Assembly (NCBI GenBank): GCA_008694505.1
Contig: VZDJ01007394.1
Coordinates: 298,771 to 362,770 of the forward strand
Origin: Cyanoderma ruficeps
Taxonomy: Eukaryota > Chordata > Aves > Passeriformes > Timaliidae
Reading direction: 5' to 3'
Length of the DNA: 64,000 nucleotides
Shown here piece after piece: positions 34,042 to 45,200 of this stretch. The position numbers and the translations under genes are program-made. The stretch's first letter is position 1, and every line of letters begins with the position of its first letter. Below the pieces are notes generated by a model. It saw nothing but the letters and a program-made list of their open reading frames with translations, was not told where the DNA came from and made no database searches.

Positions 34042-35534
34042 TGTGGTGGTTTAACATAAATGTGAACTTTTTTTTTTTTTTAAGTTATAGCATAAATTGA
34101 CAGCTTGGATAACGAATAGGAGAATTGTCCACGCCTTTGGAGTCTTTGTCTTAAATTAAAGGTCTCGGGTGACTCGGCTTTTTTTTTTTTTCCGGCTGGC
34201 AAGGAGTTAACATCACCTCGTAAGTCAGAAGTTCGGGCTGGGGCCCCCGGAGGGGGGGGCGGCTGCCTGTGGGAGGGCTGCCCGGGCCGGCAGTGTCCCC
34301 TCTCCCCCAGCTCCTGCCGATGGGGAGAGGAGGAGGATTGCAGATCGGCAGTGCTGGCCCTGCGCCAGGGGCCACGGCGGCCGTGCTCTTCGCTTGGCTG
34401 CCGGAGCCTCTGGTCCGAGGGAGGAGAGAATCTTAAGAATCTTGCTCCAGAGCTCCAGAGAGCTGATCCAAGTTTAAGTTGCATTAAATCTGACCAGGGG
34501 TGGAAAAGGGTCATCCATCAGCGTTCCTGAGAATGCTCCCCCCCCCCCATCACCTTCAGTCTTAAAGTTCTGGGAATCAGCTGGAGAAAAAAAAAAAAGA
34601 CTGAGCAAAGACATTAACCCTTTTCCCTCCTCCATGGGAAACAGAGTGATTTAAATTGTAAAAAAACAGTATAAAACAAAGTCAGCAAAAAACTTGATAA
34701 AAGCTATTGGAAGAAGGGATAGAAGAAGTAGACATTTCTGACCGAACTTCTCTAAATGTAAATTATAAAGAAATAGACTATTTCTTGTAGTATCATTATG
34801 CTGTTTAAAAGAATACAAATTATATTCTAGCCAGAGTTGTGTGTACTGATATAAATAAAATTTAATTGAGAATTTTGAATAAAGTAAGTCCCCAGCTCCT
34901 GAGATAAAAAATAAAGAAGTCTCAGCCTTTGAAACAAAGATAATTCCAAAAAAATTGTAATTTTAAGGCCCCAGCTCCTGAGCATAAAAAAAAGTCTCTA
35001 TTTCTTTTAAGATAGAGACGATTTTAAAAATAAAAGAAAAGAATCCTTGCTTTATACTAAAAAAGCATTCCTAAAACAGTATCCCAAACATGCAGAAGCC
35101 CATAAACAGCTTAAAAAACTGTTAAATAAGTGAGACTGCACAAAATCTGCAAAATTCTGGGTGGTTGCAGATTTGTGCCATTGAGAGCCACCAGACCTTT
35201 TCTTATAATGTGTATCTCCATAAACTCTAGAGAGGCTCCTCTCCCAAAGTGATGTAAGATTGTGTTTAAATAGTTGCAACTAACTAAAAATCATAGTTTT
35301 CTCTCTGTGTTGAGTAGAAAAGTAAACAATTTGTAGTAAAAAGAAAAAATGTTTAAATGTCTCTCTTTTTTTCTCCTTTTCTTAGTATATATTAATAAAA
35401 TCTGTTTTAAGTTAAGCCTGTTTTGCCTTTTTCTCCCAAAATCCTATCTCCAAGTTAATAAACAAAATTCAGGAAACGTAAAACCACCACATAAATAGTA
35501 AACCAGCCAAAAAATTCAAACCAAACCCACTACA
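34042..35534 (+). mobile_element. 1.49-kb solo LTR, copy B, G-to-A rich
   Basis: It starts TGTGGTGGTTT and ends CCCACTACA. The flanks TTTAG (34037-34041) and GTTAG (35535-35539) differ at one base. It aligns with copy A at 13758-15232 from the AGGAGTTAACATCAC block to the end. Across the 3' two thirds a large share of differences are G in copy A and A in copy B, in clusters. See findings. Confidence 0.85.
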
Positions 35535-35539
35535 GTTAG

Positions 35540-36240
35540 GATTTTTTTGTTTGTTGTAGTATGTTTTTGCCACAGAAAAGCAGGTAAAAGCAGCCCTGAA
35601 TCTCTGGCCACCACCTTGCTACATGTGTTACTAATCAGCATCTTGGACAATATGACTTTTTTCCTGTTTTCTGTGCAGCCAAAGTCCAGAGCTTACACAC
35701 AGGACATGGAAAGTGTGCTAATGTCTGTGCTAAATGCTCTGACAGCAATGAAAACATCTCAGTCATTGGTGAGGAGCATCAGCACAAACATAGATGTTTT
35801 GAGGGTGCATTGGCAAGGGCTGGGGGTGGTGACCCAGGCCTGGAATACACACTGCTGGGCTGGGGCAACCAGCCACAAACCCCAGATAAACAGAGGGGGT
35901 TGATGCTGCCAGGGCAGCAGCCACACACACAAACTGCAATTCACATTTCTGACTGAGGCTCCTTCAGGACCCTCCTTCCATGCAAAGCCCTGCAGACTTT
36001 CCCTCAATCAATTCTCACATTCCCTCTCTGCACTGTGCTCCACAGACTTGGCTGATCACATTTGCCATAGCCAATATCACTGACACACACCCAGGAGCCA
36101 GTGAGGGGCTCACTCAGCAGGAACAGAACAAATTACTTCTGTCTTCACAGAAGTTTGGCATAGAAATGTCAAATGGAACAGGTAGACAACTTGCTGAAAA
36201 GATTCTTTTTTATCACACAAAACAGAACCTCAGAGAAGCC
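35540..36240. other. Intergenic, nothing recognised
   Basis: No supported feature between two solo LTRs. Confidence 0.4.
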
Positions 36241-36246
36241 CAGCTG

Positions 36247-36547
36247 TGTAGCCCTGGTTTCGTGCCTGAAATGTCTTAGTTTTCTGAAATTCTTTTCCCA
36301 GGGAATTTTCTGTAAACAAGAGACATGTTTTTGTAGTTGTAACTTTGTTTTAATTCCTTTTCCTAGGAGGGACTTCTTGATGTCCCTCTAGTCTAACCAA
36401 TGTGATTGAAAAAGTTTGTCTTTGTTTCACCAATTGAATTGGTCTGTGTAGAATAGTATAAAAAAGAGACACATCCCAAAAATAAAGGAGTCATTTTCAC
36501 CCTTCTGAAGTTCAGAGTCCATGTCGTTGTAGTGTACAACAGCGTCA
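36247..36547 (+). mobile_element. Solo LTR, class II type, 6-bp duplication CAGCTG
   Basis: It starts TGTAGCCCTGG and ends CAACAGCGTCA. CAGCTG flanks it at 36241-36246 and 36548-36553. GTATAAAAAAG (near 36457) and AATAAAGG (near 36480) are core signals. The U3-R-U5 layout resembles 29533-29802. The borders rest mainly on the duplication. Confidence 0.75.
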
Positions 36548-36553
36548 CAGCTG

Positions 36554-39500
36554 AGCTCTGTCATGTGTGTGATTGTGGCAACCAAGCTAGCTGAGATGGA
36601 TAATACCTTAGCCCAGGTAGCCTATGCAGAAACCATAAACCTGAGACTATGGGAGGTGAGATATGGAAATTAGGATGCTAATGGCATCATTCCAAAATAG
36701 GTCATGTAGGTCATGTCTCTAGTTCTAGTTCTCAGTTGGGTTGGGACTTTTGACATATAAAGTCATGCCCCTATCCCCCGTTTGGGATTGGACCCCTGCC
36801 CCCAGATAACCTTATATATTGTTAAGTTAGCTATGCCCCCAGGTCTTTGGATGCTGCCTCCCAAACCATGCTGTGGCTGTGTTTGTGATTGGACCACCAT
36901 TAGAGTTCTTTTTTTGGGCACTCTATCATTCCCGTCCCATTTATTTTTGCCATGCTCCGCCTGGCTGAACTGGACCCGGAATCACACTGCTGACTGTGAT
37001 ATGGGATTGTGCCCTGCAGTCAGGAATTTGTTGTGCTAGGTATGAATCCAGTTAAGGTTTGTTGCCCTTCCAGTCCACACTGTGACATTTATTTGCCGTC
37101 ACCTTGAGACAAGATATCCAGGGATTCACTGACTCTCCTGCATTCGGTTTAGTAATTTATGTATCTTTAGCCTACAGAAAGCTGGGTCATGACTGTCAGC
37201 TGGCAGGCCAGGGACAGACCCAGAAAGGTGCAGGACATGTTCAGAATGTGCTTTATGACTTATTGCCCTGTTCCATCAAAATCCTCATCTGATCTCTGAT
37301 TCCAGACTCTTGGTTACAGGAGGTACCTGTACAGATCCAGATACAAACAGGCACAAGATCCAGATGTGGCATTGCCATGGCAATGCACTTGTAAAACGAA
37401 TTTGCTGTTTTTTCTGAGATTTGCCATTTAGAGAGAAGCAGCAGTAAAGCTGAATGTTGCAGATGACTCAAAGAACTGTTCAATGGAGTGTGTTGAGCAG
37501 CACCAGGAGACCCTTGGAGAGGTGGTCAGTGGGACAAATCCTGGTGGGTAGGCAGGGATGGAACCCATAAAGCAGCCACTGTCATGAAGCACTACTGAGG
37601 CAGTGAGGTTATAGAAGGGCAGATAAATAAAGCAGCACAAAGCAGCTTAAGGAAAAGGATTCACAGGAAAGCCCTAACAGAGCACGACTGGGTAGCTAAA
37701 GAGCTGTCAGAGGTCAGAGATCAAGTGCAGGAGCCACATGGCTCAGGACACAAGAATTTGATTATATTGATTGAATATGGGCAAAGTCTGAGGAGGTGTT
37801 TGATTGGGAAATATTTGGGCAAACTGGAATGAGAATAATTTTAAATCTTGGTTCCATTTCACTTGACTATTCGAAATCCCCCAAATCAGGATATAGTTTG
37901 TGTTTCAGCAATACTGATATCCCCCTGGGTAAAAATGAAATTGCTGTCTGAAACATGAGGTGAAATACCAACATCACCTATTGCTATTTAAATTCTTAGA
38001 AAATTAAGGAGCAGCAGCAATTTATTCCCAAAGCCTTGTATAACCTTTTGAGTTGCCAGCTGCTTCCTTACAGACCCTGAGGTCACATCATGTAGGCATC
38101 AACCATTATGCTAAGTAATGCCCCTGGGCCTCTCAATCCCTGTGTTACTGTGGCTCAGACTGATGATTCTAGACCCTTTCCCACAGCCTCTTCACTTGTA
38201 ACCAGTCTTCAGGCTCTCAACATGACTGAAGAGGGTGACTTACCCCAACAGTGATTTATCTGAGTTTCTCAAAGCATTAAAAGCTGTGGCCTAGTCTCCC
38301 ATCTTGTATTAGTGCAGACAGTAATTTGATGCTTTGCTGGATGATCATCCTTTTGGGAATTTCCTGGCTAATGAAACACTGGTATCAGTTTTATCAAATC
38401 TTTGTAGAGCTTCACCCAAGGGAAATCACATAACAGCCACAGCACCAGCAATCAATTTCCCAGAAGGGTCTTCATAAATCAACTGTGAAACCTGGTATTT
38501 TTACACCTAAAATTTGCAGTTCTGTCATAAGTCTTCGGGTTCCACTCACTGAAGATCAGAACAGGACCCATGAGGATCCATTTCCGAGCTGTGCATCTGG
38601 AATATTAACAAAGGCATAAAAGCAATGACAACACCCAGGGGTGGTTCCTCACCCACTGGGCTTCTCAGACTGGCAATTAGCAATGCCAAGGGATCCTGGC
38701 CAGTTCTTCCAGGCTAACTCACAAAACACCTCCAAGCTAAAAATCTCTAAGGGCTGTAACGAGAAAACCATGAGCCAGTCCATTCTGACACAAGACTTGC
38801 AGCCAGACCTTCAGAGGGAGCAAGGATGGGCAGGGAGGTGGAGGGAGGAGCTCACAAGGAAAGGGCAGCTTGGACTTGGGTGGCAGCTTCACTTAAGGAC
38901 AATCTTTGGCCCTTCCCAGGCAGCTCTCTTGGGTCTGTGCCAATGACTGGAGAAAGGGACAAACTCAAACTTCAATTACTGTAGGCTCTAGTCCCAGCCT
39001 AAAAGGTCAATATATATATTTTTTAATAGTTTCAGTCATACCTTGTGAAAATAAAATTAATCATTCTGGTCACATCAAAACAGTTTTGTGAACTGAAACA
39101 ATAATTTCCATTTTCCATTGTGAAGACTTTTCAAAAGAAAGGGGGTCGTTTTGACATAAATCTCCCTCAGATATTCAGAAAGTAGAGCTGGAATGCCTGT
39201 TTCCGCTTTATTGAAGCAAAATCCTTCAGTCAGGAAATGTGCATTAACTTTTTTTGTGAAACAGAGATTACAACTTAAAGGCATTACATGCCTTCAGCAG
39301 TGGGAAATGGTTTTAACTGCTCAGCTTTGCACAGAGCTACATGTTCAAGAGTGTGGCCAGACCTTGGTGCAGGACATGAGCCAGCCACTGGCTCCAGGGC
39401 TGGCAGTGGGCAACAGGGCCCCTTCTGCACAGCTGTACAACCTTGTGGTTGTACAGCCCTTGGAATAAGGTATTGTACACTGGACTGGTGCAAAAATGTG

Positions 39501-40103
39501 CATGTATCCATGAACATCTGTACACAGTTTTATTGCAGCACAATCTCCAACATCTGGAGCAGATAAATCAAACAGCAGCTCTTCCCAAGAAAAATAGTTT
39601 CTTTTGCATTGAGAAAATGAAGCAGAAATGAGGCTTTCTGGGGTCACATGCCAGCTGTAACCTACTGAGTTGTATATTCACAGAGTATTGATGAAAGGAG
39701 GTTGAAGATTGTTTCAGCTCAATGTAGCACTAACAAGCTCTTCCGGCCCTGCTGGAGCACTGCAGTGCTCACCAGCTGACCAGCCGCCTCCTCACACCCA
39801 CGCTGCTCTCATTCCTTGGGTTTTTTTGATGTTTAACAAACTGAGAGTCTGCAAATTTGACTAGTTACAATCCTCATGCTCAGCCTTGTACAAGAGGCTC
39901 AGTTTTGATAAGCCCATCCAAATCTGGCTGTACATCTCTTGCCCCACTGACTCCAAAGTGCAATGACCTGGAAGTTTTCAAAAGGACTGAGAGGAAACAC
40001 CAAACCTGGAGGGACTGACGCTACTACAAAAGTGCCCACACCAGTGACCTCTCCCACATGTTATGTTTTGCTTAAGACCTTCCTGCATTTGGCAGTGACA
40101 TGG
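36554..40103. other. Intergenic, largely unidentified
   Basis: 36590-37060 has a possible LTR-like segment (ACATATAAAGTC near 36755) without clear ends. The remainder shows no gene, RNA or repeat I can name. Confidence 0.35.
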
Positions 40104-40108
40104 GGAAT

Positions 40109-40841
40109 TGTGTTGGTTTGGGAGAAGCTGAAATGCAGTTGGTGATTTCCTTTTGAACTGACAGCCAGGATAGCCAATTGCATGCAGAGATGCACCTCTG
40201 GGACACACACAGAGCCTTGAAAGTTAGAAGAAGCCTGAGATCCCTCCCTTTTTTTGCTTCCGCCTTCCAAGGAGGTAAGACCTTGGCTTTGTCCTTCGGA
40301 GGGGCCCGGGAAGGCCCCGGCCTGCCCCGGGCCCCTGGGCTTTCACAGAAAGCCTGTGTGGCCAGGTGACTCGCAGCTGGGAGAGGGGATGATGTACCCC
40401 CATCCCGACCCCGACCTCGATCAGTTTTAGCAGCTGGAAAACAGCCTGCCGCTCCCTCTATGGGGGGAGCTGGCCCGAGGCCTGGCCGTGAGCCTGGGCC
40501 CTTTCCCAGCAAGATGGGGGGGGGCCTGCAGGCTGCAGCCGCTCCGAGCTAAGCCCACCCCGAATAAGACCGAGGGGTGGGGGGCAAGGAGCCTTTCAGA
40601 GCCTTTCACCAGCTGGGCTGTTTGAGACCTGTCTGAAGGTTTTTTTTCCATTTTCGCGGTTTTTTTCTTTCGCTGCCGCCCGGCCGAGATCACGTGACTC
40701 CGGCAAGTCTGGGCAAGTTTTAACTCTTTCCTGCCAGGAGATGGGACTTCTAAAGCACTGGCTCTTNCTGTTTTGCCTTCTTCTCCCAAAAATCCCAATT
40801 TTCCAGTTGGCAAATAATTTGGTAAGCATGAAACCACCACA
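40109..40841 (+). mobile_element. Solo LTR with exact GGAAT duplication
   Basis: It starts TGTGTTGGTTTGGG and ends GAAACCACCACA, inverted termini. GGAAT lies at 40104-40108 and 40842-40846. The last about 70 bases match the 3' end of the LTRs at 13758 and 34042, but the interior is different and very GC-rich. An N sits at 40767. Confidence 0.87.
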
Positions 40842-40846
40842 GGAAT

Positions 40847-42565
40847 AGAACCGTCTCACTGCCAATCCCATTCCCTCCCACAGCCACTGCCATCCCAGCA
40901 CAGCCTCCAGCAGCAGGAGCCCAAGGGCAGGGAGGGACACACTGTGCTCACTACCATCCTCAGCTTTGCTTTGTGGTTGTTTGCTTCTCACAAAGCAGGT
41001 CAGCCTGACCCAAAGATGGCTGCTCTTCACTTGCCTCTAAAAAGGAAAGCTTTCCTTGGAAGAAAAAATCCCTAAATATTAAAAATAAGGATCCAGTAGG
41101 AAGGTCCTACAGGCAGGATTTTCTGTCAGCTCCTTATAGTGACAGACTGCAAAGCTTCCCATATTGATATACACAAAGTAAGACATAATTTCTTTGTTAT
41201 ACTTGATGACACTGAATAAGAGAGTATTTCTCTTGCCTGTGCCTATCAGACATGCACAGCATGCATTGAACTGTCTCTTATGCAGCATGTTCTTTGCCCA
41301 CAACTTCTCCCAACAGCCTGATCTCCTCCTTTACTGTTTCCTTGTCTCTTTAGGGATAGGTGACTGCTTCATCTCGCCCATCCTTCCCACAGTTAAAGAA
41401 TGCGGAATGAATCCTGTCTCTCAAGAACACCAAAGGACATTAAGTTTATAAAGCACCTGGTGAGCAACAGATTTACTTTCCCCAAAATAAGAGCAAATTA
41501 ACAAATTGATTTCCAAGACAGGCTGTCTTTGATTTTTAACACCGTAAATGCTAATTTCAGCAACAGCTGTTTGATCAATCACATGCCCAGTCCTGCTCTT
41601 TGCACATCCCAGAACAGTCTGTGACTGAATTTATTGATTGTTTCCAAGACGAGTGCTGCAGCAGGTCTGGTACCCCATGTATGCACATTGCCTTATTCAT
41701 ACATCCCATTTCCCAGACTCCATATATGAATAAGCCATATGCAGCTTTCTCTTCTGCTCAGATCCATCCTCTGATTTTACCTTGCAGATCCACTTGTTTT
41801 GGCAGTTGTTGTGCCTGAATTCCTCTCCCCAGGCAGTCTATGAGCACATTATGCCAGACTTGCTATCACTCCTATAATTTGCTATGCCAACAAAATTGCA
41901 AACAGGCTGCACAGCCAGTCTGGATCACCAAGCAATTTAGTTCAGAATTAGAGGCTGCACAACAGCTGAGAGCCCAGCAAACCCTTTTGCTGGCAATTAC
42001 CAGTGTCAGTTATTTTATGGAGTGCCACGGGTTAATTCCACACTAACTTTTGTGTTTCGAGAAAAAAGTACAAAGATAGCACTTTATATTTCCATGTACA
42101 CAACCAAAAGGCTTTTGACTCACACATCTCCCATGTGCAGAGTGGGAAGTCAGCAGGAGGATGAGCCATACGGCCATGGCTGAGGGAATGGCTGCCTGCC
42201 CATCACTGAGTGGGGTAACACTACAGGGATCCCATCCCAGCCCTGCAGCAAACAGCCAGCTGCTGCAATGTAACAAGCAACTCTGCTTTGCAGTCACCTG
42301 AGATAGCCTGGAAGGCTTCAAAGAGGTGTGTGATCATCTGGGTCAACTTTTGAAAATGTCATCACAGCTAATGGGGGTCTAGGAAGAACAATGTTAAAAC
42401 TGCAGACAGAAAGCACTACCTACAGGTAGTGACTACAACAGGCACTATTAACTGCTTCTTACATTTATCCCATACAAAAGCTGCAACACCTGTTCTTCCA
42501 TGGTAGTAAACCTGTTCTGAACTCATACTGGCAGTGTGAGTTAAAGTGGGGTGGGTTTATGGTGG
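40847..42565. other. Intergenic, nothing recognised
   Basis: No supported feature. Confidence 0.4.
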
Positions 42566-43125
42566 AGGTTTATTGGACTAGAAGAGTTGGTTAGAGCATG
42601 GTGCTAATAATGCCAGGGTTGAGGGTTCAATCCCTGTACAGGCCATTCACCTAAGAACCAGACTCAATGATCCTTGCAGGTCCCTTTTGCAGGGGGAAAT
42701 GGGCAACTGAATAATAGAATCAATATGATTTCAGTAGAAGCCGTTTGTTGTTTACATTAAACTCCAGGTATAGATTCTAGCACTACTGTCCACGCATACA
42801 GGTCTCTCTCGATTGGCTAAGCCACTTGTTCACGAGGCAGGCACACATCCTTCAGGACACCTAATTGGTCAAGCATCCATCATCACGTTGTGTGTCCTCT
42901 ATCTAGGTTTTGCATTTTTTGTAGACAGTTTCTCAGGCTCTTTGTTCTTATTTTTAGTCCTGTTGTTGTCTCAGTAGCCTTGATGAATTCCTGAGAGCTC
43001 TGAAAACATGACCGCAGGTGGCTTGTTATCTACAAACATTTTGGCTGGTACACAGAACAGCCTAAGTTATTCAGATACATCACTACACCCTTCCAACTCA
43101 GAATATTCCGTGATTCTGTGATCCC
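42566..43125 (+). mobile_element. tRNA-Ile-derived SINE with CR1-like tail (TguSINE1 type), interrupted
   Basis: GAGTTGGTTAGAGCATGG, TGCTAATAATGCC and GGTTCAATCCCTGTACAGGC preserve the tRNA-Ile(AAT) D-arm, anticodon and T-arm with RNA polymerase III boxes. The tail continues GATCCTTGCAGGTCCC, is broken at 42688, and resumes at 43088 with CCCTTCCAACTCAGAATATT and an ATTCYGTGATTCTGTGA tail shared with CR1. This family marks songbird genomes (from memory). The ends are approximate. Confidence 0.82.
42688..43087. mobile_element. Solo LTR nested inside the SINE
   Basis: Termini TGCAGGGGGA and ATCACTACA are imperfect inverted repeats. The flanks CCCTTT (42682-42687) and CCCTTC (43088-43093) are a 6-bp duplication with one change, and the SINE consensus reads straight across when the 400 bp are skipped. 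Orientation is unresolved. Confidence 0.75.
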
Positions 43126-44955
43126 TCCTCCTCACATGCACACTGGCTGGGAGAGCTGACTCCTGCTTAGAAGCGGTTGTGAACTTGCTGATAAACTGTG
43201 CTTTGTCAGTTTGCTGCAACAGAAGGTTCTAGAAAAATGATCCGTTTCTGTTTTGTCCAAAGCTTTCCCTTGAATTTTCTCAGTTTGAGGAGGAATTAGT
43301 GCTCACAGGACACAGCCCTCGCATCACAGGCTTCTCCAGAGCCTGCCCCTGCTGTTCCTCACAACCCCTGCTGGAGAGGAGACCATACCACTAATGTTCC
43401 ACTTGGCCCAAAAAATATTACATTGGTGGAATTTGGGCAGCCTGCTGTTTATGGAATATGTGAAATCCAGCTCCTAGCCCTCTGCTGCCCTGCTTGGGGC
43501 CAGCACCCAAAGCCCAGTATGGGACCAGGCTGCAGAGCTGCAGGAAGGGCAATTTCCCTGTTCTGCTGCCCTGAAGCAAGGGAATACATTTAAACTCACT
43601 CCTTTGTCTCAGTTGCAGGCCCAAAATATTTTTCATCTATTTTTTAACAAGTCAAGGGGAAAAAAAATAAAATAAAGACTTCTTTCTTCATTCTTATTTC
43701 TCATGTCATAGCTTCTAAAATTCCCTGCAACTGATGGGTTTGGAAACCTCTGGTTTGCATTAGCAACTGAACCAGGCTTGAATCTGAGCAAAGATCATCC
43801 ATATTCAGGAGTGTTCAACAGCCCTCCTGCCCCTCACCAGGCTTAATGAAGTGTAATGAAAGAAAAATAATGAGCTTTGTCCTCACTGCCAAAGGAAAAG
43901 GCAGCAGGAAATATGCAGGGGCTTGATATGAATTGAATATGATTAAGTATGTGATAACCACTGCTCTAAAGAAAACGGTGCTGTTATACCTAGGGAGCCC
44001 GCAGCAGTCCCTTGTAATTACAGCCACTTAGCTGTTTGAATTGCCTCTGAAACCCACCCAGAACAGATTGCTTTTATGCTCTTTTCATTTGAAAACCAGG
44101 CACAGAAATATGGAAGCATTAATCTTCATCCATTTGGGAAATGGGGATTCAGGGCAGGGAGCTGGACACATATTACACAGGGAAAGGCTTGGTACTTGGC
44201 CTACAGGGCAATGGACTGTGGGACGTGTGGGCACACACAGGATGTTATGGTGACATGTGTGGACTCGGCTGATGCTGGAAGATGGCTACCACAGCCCACA
44301 GATGAGCTACAGAACCTGGGTCCCACCACCCACTCCCAGTTTACCCCCATCAAAGAGCAAAAGGATGTGTCACAGGAAGGCTAATTGAGGCACAGCTTGT
44401 CATGGTCCTTGATGGGGTTGTCACAGTGGTATGCAGTGCCCTGAATTACTGTCTGCCCACTTACTCATCAAAAACAGCAATCCAACTCTAAATTAACAAT
44501 CTTTTTTCTGTATTCTTCATTGATTCACAAAACTGAAAATAATATCTTCCTTTAAATTAATTACATGAATGGTTCACAGTTTCTTGTGAGACAATCCCCA
44601 ATTTGGCAATGGAGCAAGACTGGAATCTGGCCTAAGCTATTCTGCTAGAAAAGACCAAGGAGCTGTTCTGGAGAGAAGAAAATGTCCCCTCTCTTCCTTG
44701 AGGAAGGAGAGTACTCCAGAAGGACCTTTTTTAATCATTACTTGTCTTCAGTCAGTTCAAAAGATCCTTGGATCTCTCCTGGATTTTCTTTACAGAGAGT
44801 TGAGGAGAATATATGAAGAGGTCAGAGCTCCATCTTTCCCTCCTCAGCTTCTAGAAGTACAGTGCACAATTGAAATGATGCCCCAAAATCCTTGCTGTGG
44901 ACAAGAATCCAGCCCCTGCTCCACGCACACAACTCAAAATGTTCATACATGTCTT
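43126..44955. other. HEPH downstream flank and 3' UTR
   Basis: The HEPH stop is at 44956-44958, so the minus-strand 3' UTR must lie just to the left. I saw no clear AATAAA on the minus strand in the nearest few hundred bases. Nothing else was recognised. Confidence 0.4.
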
Positions 44956-45200
44956 TCAGAGACCAGAATTCTTTTGAGACATGAGTTTGAATCCGTCATC
45001 CAGGATAGATCTCCGATTGCGTCGTAACTTCCTTTGCCTCTCGAGATGGATGACTGCTCCCAGGAGGACACCAGCAGCCAGGAGCAGCAGGACTCCTACA
45101 ACAGCCAGAGAGATGACTGTGGCCTCTATCTGCCCTTGGGTCACCTTAGATCCAAAAAGCATCAGCTTCTGGGACTCATCCTCATCCTCAGACGGCAACC
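44956..45200 (-). CDS. HEPH: HEPH last coding exon, membrane span and tail
   Basis: Acceptor GTCTCTCAG. It encodes an acidic stem ([11 protein letters not shown]), one hydrophobic span ([20 protein letters not shown]...) and the cytoplasmic tail [20 protein letters not shown], ending in TGA at 44956-44958. The tail carries the basolateral sorting information in mammals (known). Confidence 0.93.

Noticed and set aside
42570..42660. A functional tRNA-Ile gene
   Set aside because: The acceptor stem does not pair, and the sequence runs into a SINE/CR1-type tail, so it is a SINE head.
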